From Sphingopyxis sp. MSC1_008 (lineage in GTDB: Bacteria; Pseudomonadota; Alphaproteobacteria; Sphingomonadales; Sphingomonadaceae), in assembly GCF_023197165.1 (NCBI RefSeq), contig NZ_JALPRD010000002.1, forward strand, positions 1 through 64,000: 64,000 bases of DNA, given 5' to 3'. The notes beneath the pieces are model-generated. The model searched no databases and was not told the origin of the DNA. It saw nothing but the letters and a program-made list of their open reading frames with translations. Positions 60,784-64,000 of the stretch are shown in pieces; position 1 is the stretch's first letter, and each line of letters starts with the position of its first letter. Made by a program: the position numbers and the translations under genes.

Positions 60784-62022
60784 ATGTACGATCAGTTCTA
60801 TGGTTTCACCGGGCGTCCGTTCCAGCTGACGCCAGACCCGCATTTCTATTTCGAAAGCGGCACGCACCGCAAAGCGATGTCCTACCTTGGCTATGGCCTC
60901 GCGCAGGGCGAAGGCTTCATCGTCATCACCGGCGACGTCGGCGCGGGCAAGACGACGCTCGTCGGCCATCTGATGAACACGATCGACGCCAACCGCCTGA
61001 CCGCGGTCAAGCTGGTGTCGACGCAGGTCGAGGGCGACGATCTTCTCCGCCTCGTCGCCGAACAGTTCGGCATCGAGTGGGAAGGGCAGAGCAAGGCCGA
61101 ACTGCTGCGCTCGATGGAGCAATATCTGCGCGAACAGGCGCGCGCCGGCCGCCGCACGCTGCTGATCGTCGACGAGGGGCAGAATCTCGCGATCTCGGCG
61201 CTCGAAGAGCTGCGCATGCTGTCGAACTTCCAGCTCGGCGGCCATTCGCTGCTGCAGATCTTCCTGCTCGGCCAGCCCGAATTCCGCCAGACCTTGTTCC
61301 ATTCGCCGGCGCTCGAACAGCTTCGCCAGCGCGTGATCGCGACGCACCACCTCGATCCGATGGAGCCCGAGGAGGTCGAACCCTATATCCTCCATCGTCT
61401 CGGCAAGGTCGGCTGGACGGGCAACCCCAGCTTCAGCCCCGACGCGTTCGAGGAAATCTTCGACTATAGCGAAGGCGTGCCGCGCAAATTGAACGTGCTC
61501 GTCAGCCGCCTGCTGCTGTACGGCGCGGTCGAACAGATGAACCGCATCACCGCGCAGAATGTGCGCTCGGTCGTCGCCGAGATCGAGGCAGATCGCGGCA
61601 TCGATGCGACGACGCTCGCGCCGCTGCCGGTCGAAGAGGTTGTTGCGGCAGCTGCCGCGGCAGTGGCACCGACCCCCGCACCCTTCGCCGCACCGCAAGC
61701 CGCAAATGAAACGACGCCCGAATGGCCGGCGCGCGCCGCAGCGCCGGTTACCGACGGTCCTGCGCCCTTCGCCGCGCCCGCTGAACCCGCAGCGGTCGTG
61801 ACACTGACCCCGCCCGAGGCGGCCGAAGCCCCGGTGCCCGCCGCGCCGGCGATCGACCCCGAACAACTCGCCGCGCTCGAAAAGCAGATCGCATCGCTCG
61901 AGGATCGCCTCGTCGAACAGGACGCCGCGCTCCGCCGCGTGCTCGACTTGCTGATCGAATGGGTCGAGCGCGATCCCGAAAATGCGCCCAATCCTCAGAA
62001 TTCGCGAACCTGGGCTGCCTGA
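60784..62022 (+). CDS. XrtA-associated AAA ATPase (ExeA/GspA-like)
   Basis: The 412-residue protein has an AAA ATPase module in residues 1-280. MYDQFYGFTGRPFQLTPDP is the ExeA-type opening, Walker A is ITGDVGAGKTTLVGHL, and Walker B is LLIVDEGQNLAISALEEL. The arginine-containing sensor region follows (LRQRVIATHHLDPME). From residue 285 to 365 there is an Ala/Pro-rich linker, then a coiled coil at 360-395 (LAALEKQIASLEDRLVEQDA). It has no membrane span of its own. Members with this layout are found in nearly all XrtA exopolysaccharide loci. The 43 nt after its stop lead into a type F repeat. Confidence 0.88.
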   Translation: MYDQFYGFTGRPFQLTPDPHFYFESGTHRKAMSYLGYGLAQGEGFIVITGDVGAGKTTLVGHLMNTIDANRLTAVKLVSTQVEGDDLLRLVAEQFGIEWEGQSKAELLRSMEQYLREQARAGRRTLLIVDEGQNLAISALEELRMLSNFQLGGHSLLQIFLLGQPEFRQTLFHSPALEQLRQRVIATHHLDPMEPEEVEPYILHRLGKVGWTGNPSFSPDAFEEIFDYSEGVPRKLNVLVSRLLLYGAVEQMNRITAQNVRSVVAEIEADRGIDATTLAPLPVEEVVAAAAAAVAPTPAPFAAPQAANETTPEWPARAAAPVTDGPAPFAAPAEPAAVVTLTPPEAAEAPVPAAPAIDPEQLAALEKQIASLEDRLVEQDAALRRVLDLLIEWVERDPENAPNPQNSRTWAA

Positions 62023-62065
62023 CAGCGGCGCGGAAATCAGATATCGCTGTTCGGCATAACTGAAT

Positions 62066-62191
62066 AGCCCCGCCCCTTTAGGGGAGGGGCAGCGAGACTT
62101 GCCAGCTTGCTGGCTAGTCGCAGCGGGGTGGGGCATCGGCCTTGCGCAAGGCTGATGGCCCCACCCCAACCCCTCCCCTGAAGGAGGGGCT
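62066..62191. repeat. Composite palindromic repeat, type F (copy 2)
   Basis: AGCCCCGCCCCTTTAGGGGA with GGGGCAGCGAGACTTG, then GCAGCGGGGTGGGGC and its counterpart GCCCCACCCC, and finally CCCCTCCCCTGAAGGAGGGG with CTT. It is the same family as the element at 36144-36270 (shared parts CTTGC.A.CTTG.T.GCTAGTCGC and GCAGCGGGGTGGGGC). Its last arm lies immediately before the deacetylase start and contains GAAGGAGG, which may act as the ribosome-binding site. Confidence 0.88.
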
Positions 62192-62199
62192 TGAGGGCT

Positions 62200-63075
62200 A
62201 TGAGGGCGAAGGAAATGCAGAACGGCCTGTCGGTCGATGTCGAGGACTGGTTCCAGGTCGGCGCCTTTGAGCGCACGATCGACCGTGCCGACTGGCCGAC
62301 GCTCGAATGCCGCGTCGAGGCGAATTGCGACGCGGTGCTGCAGATTTTCGCCGATGCGAGCGCCAAAGGCACCTTCTTCACCCTGGGCTGGGTCGCCGAA
62401 CGCTATCCCGCGCTGATCAAGCGTATCACCGACGCCGGGCACGAACTCGCGAGCCACGGCTACGACCATCAGCGCGTCTTCAACATGAGCGCCGACGCAT
62501 TTGCGGCGGATCTCAAGAAGACGCGGGCGATCCTCGAAGACTTGGGCGGCGTGGCGATCCGCGGCTATCGCGCGCCGAGCTTTTCGGTCGATACACGCAC
62601 GCCGTGGGCACATGCGGTGCTCGCCGAACAGGGCTATGCCTATTCGTCCAGCGTCGCGCCCGTCGTCCACGATCATTATGGCTGGCCGCAAAGCCCGCGC
62701 CATGCATGGCGCCCGCTCCCCGACAGCGATCTCGTCGAATGGCCCGTCACCACCGCGCGCTTTGCCGGGCGGACATTGGCAGCGGGGGGCGGCGGCTTTA
62801 TGCGGATGCTGCCCTATGGCTTCACCCGCTGGGCGATCGCACGCATGAACGAGGAAGGGCATCCGGCGATCCTCTATTTCCATCCATGGGAAATCGATCC
62901 CGGCCAGCCGCGCGTCGCCGATGCGCCGATCCGGTCGAAGATCCGCCATTACAGCGGCCTGTCAGCGATGGCCGGCAAGCTGAAGAAATTGCTCGCCGAT
63001 TTCGAATGGACGCGCGCCGACGCCCTGCTCCCCGCGCAGCAGCAGCGCGCTTTGCCGTGGCGCGCCGCGGCGTGA
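62200..63075 (+). CDS. XrtA system polysaccharide deacetylase
   Basis: The 291-residue protein is a NodB-type carbohydrate esterase. The catalytic acid/metal motif is SVDVEDWFQVGAFE, and the His pair HELASHGYDHQRVF supplies two zinc ligands. RGYRAPSFSVDTRTPWAH is the third motif. The C-terminal block AILYFHPWEIDPGQPRV is the added piece typical of deacetylases of XrtA loci. It would remove acetyl groups from N-acetylated sugars of the polymer. The start is uncertain (ATG 62200 or 62215). Its last 4 nt overlap the FemAB-like gene (GTGA). Confidence 0.9.
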   Translation: MRAKEMQNGLSVDVEDWFQVGAFERTIDRADWPTLECRVEANCDAVLQIFADASAKGTFFTLGWVAERYPALIKRITDAGHELASHGYDHQRVFNMSADAFAADLKKTRAILEDLGGVAIRGYRAPSFSVDTRTPWAHAVLAEQGYAYSSSVAPVVHDHYGWPQSPRHAWRPLPDSDLVEWPVTTARFAGRTLAAGGGGFMRMLPYGFTRWAIARMNEEGHPAILYFHPWEIDPGQPRVADAPIRSKIRHYSGLSAMAGKLKKLLADFEWTRADALLPAQQQRALPWRAAA

Positions 63076-64000
63076 ACGCGCCTGTGTCGAGCCTCACCGC
63101 CGCACCGCTGTCCGACGCCACTGCGTGGGACAGCTATGTCGCCGCGCACGCGCAAGCGACGCCGTTCCACACCCGCGCATGGTGCGAGGCGATCACCAAG
63201 GCCACCGGCCACCGCTGCCACCTCGTCACCGCGCGCGATGCTGGCGGCAAGCTGACCGGTCTCCTGCCGCTCCACCATATCCGCTCGCGGCTGTTCGGTC
63301 AGGCGCTCGTCGCCAGCGGCTTCGCGGTAGGCGGCGGCATTCTCGCCGACAATGCCGCTGTGGCGGCAACGCTCGCGCAAGGCGCGGCCGACATGGCGCG
63401 ATCGCTCGGCGTCCCGTCGGTCGAACTGCGCGGCGGCCCGCTGCCCGCCGGCTGGCAGGTCGAAGAAGGCACCTACGCCGGCTTCGCGCGCGACCTCGCT
63501 AACGACGACGATGCCGAACTCCTCGCCATCCCGCGCAAACAGCGCGCCGAGGTCCGCAAGGCGCTCGAAAGCGGCCTCACGATCACCACCGGCCGCTCCG
63601 AACAGGACCGCGCCGACCATTATCGCATCTACGCAACCAGCGTTCGCAACCTCGGCACCCCCGTTTTTCCCAAGTCTTTGTTTTCATGTGTAATCGATGC
63701 CTTCGGCGACGATGCCGACATCCTCAATGTGCGCAACGATCGTGAAGTTGTCGCCAGCGTCCTCAGCCTGTACTGGCGCGGCACCGTCATGCCCTATTGG
63801 GGCGGCGGCACCACCGACGCCCGCCGCCTCCGCGCCAACGAACTCATGTACTTCGCGCTGATGCGCCATGCCCGCGAACGCGGCTGCACCCGCTTCGATT
63901 TCGGCCGCTCGAAACTCGGCACCGGACCCTTCGCCTACAAGAAGAACTGGGGCTTCGAACCGCAACCGCTCGCCTACGCCCGCTGGCTCGCCCCCGGCGA
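63072..64000 (+). CDS. FemAB-related acyltransferase, PEP-CTERM system type (cut by right edge)
   Basis: A GTG at 63072, within the GTGA overlap with the deacetylase stop, opens a frame that stays open to the window end (309 codons). ATPFHTRAWCEAITKATGHR opens the domain. LTGLLPLHHIRSRLFGQALV, RKQRAEVRKAL, SVRNLGTPVFPKSLFS and RFDFGRSKLGTGPFAYKKNW (then GFEPQPLAYA) are the marks of the FemAB-like proteins that accompany XrtA systems (TIGR03019-like). The family moves an aminoacyl or acyl group to an amine. The total family length is about 340, so 30-40 residues are missing. A short stretch at 63661-63700 uses unusual low-GC codons (AAG TCT TTG TTT TCA TGT GTA). Confidence 0.88.
   Translation, partial: MNAPVSSLTAAPLSDATAWDSYVAAHAQATPFHTRAWCEAITKATGHRCHLVTARDAGGKLTGLLPLHHIRSRLFGQALVASGFAVGGGILADNAAVAATLAQGAADMARSLGVPSVELRGGPLPAGWQVEEGTYAGFARDLANDDDAELLAIPRKQRAEVRKALESGLTITTGRSEQDRADHYRIYATSVRNLGTPVFPKSLFSCVIDAFGDDADILNVRNDREVVASVLSLYWRGTVMPYWGGGTTDARRLRANELMYFALMRHARERGCTRFDFGRSKLGTGPFAYKKNWGFEPQPLAYARWLAPG

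Noticed and set aside
60721..62949. A 742-codon open frame antisense to the XrtA ATPase and deacetylase
   Set aside because: It crosses a palindromic repeat and two well-defined genes, and its translation is compositionally biased without motifs.

Overview
The window is high-GC DNA from an alphaproteobacterium, most probably a member of the Sphingomonadales (Sphingopyxis or Sphingomonas type). This is inferred from gene content and order, not from a marker-gene comparison. The supporting signs are: the run rpsB-tsf-pyrH-frr-uppS-cdsA-dxr-rseP-bamA-skp-fabZ without any lpx (lipid A) gene between skp and fabZ or after fabZ; an exosortase A (XrtA/PEP-CTERM) type exopolysaccharide locus; an arginine succinyltransferase cluster; and many short palindromic intergenic repeats. 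No rRNA or tRNA gene, insertion sequence, prophage or CRISPR array was found.

Layout. 1-13.8 kb: the start of a repetitive autotransporter-like surface protein (cut by the left edge), a DUF4126 membrane protein, a NUDIX hydrolase, a small secreted or membrane protein with its own terminator, a nitrilase-family amidase, a periplasmic M16 protease, a type II NADH dehydrogenase, a CPA2 cation/proton antiporter, NADP isocitrate dehydrogenase, and the phosphatidylserine pair psd-pssA. 14.1-25.6 kb: the translation and envelope-biogenesis cluster from rpsB to fabZ, then rpmE. 25.6-34 kb: glpK, an RhlE-type DEAD-box helicase, an MHS-family transporter with a large extracytoplasmic insertion, two convergent alpha/beta hydrolases, a small membrane protein and a DUF5996 protein. 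34.2-38.5 kb (minus strand): an arginine-succinylation cluster reading M20 hydrolase > astA > astB > spermidine-synthase-like protein, with three of the genes linked to a neighbour by 4-nt overlaps. 38.7-49.9 kb: a GGDEF protein, a WYL-like protein, malate synthase G, a frameshifted gene, a DJ-1/PfpI protein, a GMC oxidoreductase with a ferredoxin-like cysteine motif, TrhO, a caspase-like protein, a methyltransferase and thioredoxin reductase.

49.96-64 kb: an XrtA-type exopolysaccharide locus. A minus-strand arm (GNAT/FemAB-like acyltransferase > acyl carrier protein > hydrolase 2 > hydrolase 1) diverges from a plus-strand arm (acyl-CoA ligase-like > PLP-dependent decarboxylase > Wza-like export lipoprotein > Wzz-like chain-length protein > tyrosine autokinase > outer-membrane barrel > ATPase > polysaccharide deacetylase > FemAB-related protein, cut by the right edge). 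Together these should make, modify and export a polysaccharide that is genomically tied to exosortase-sorted PEP-CTERM proteins. The exosortase itself is not in the window and would be expected to the right.

At least nine palindromic intergenic repeats of six sequence types are present. Two of them reach into start regions of XrtA genes and appear to supply a ribosome-binding site or a start codon. The most useful leads are the small-molecule/acyl module of the XrtA locus, the M20 hydrolase as a possible substitute for AstE, the CX2CX2CX3C motif in the GMC oxidoreductase, and the frameshifted gene at 42.7 kb.
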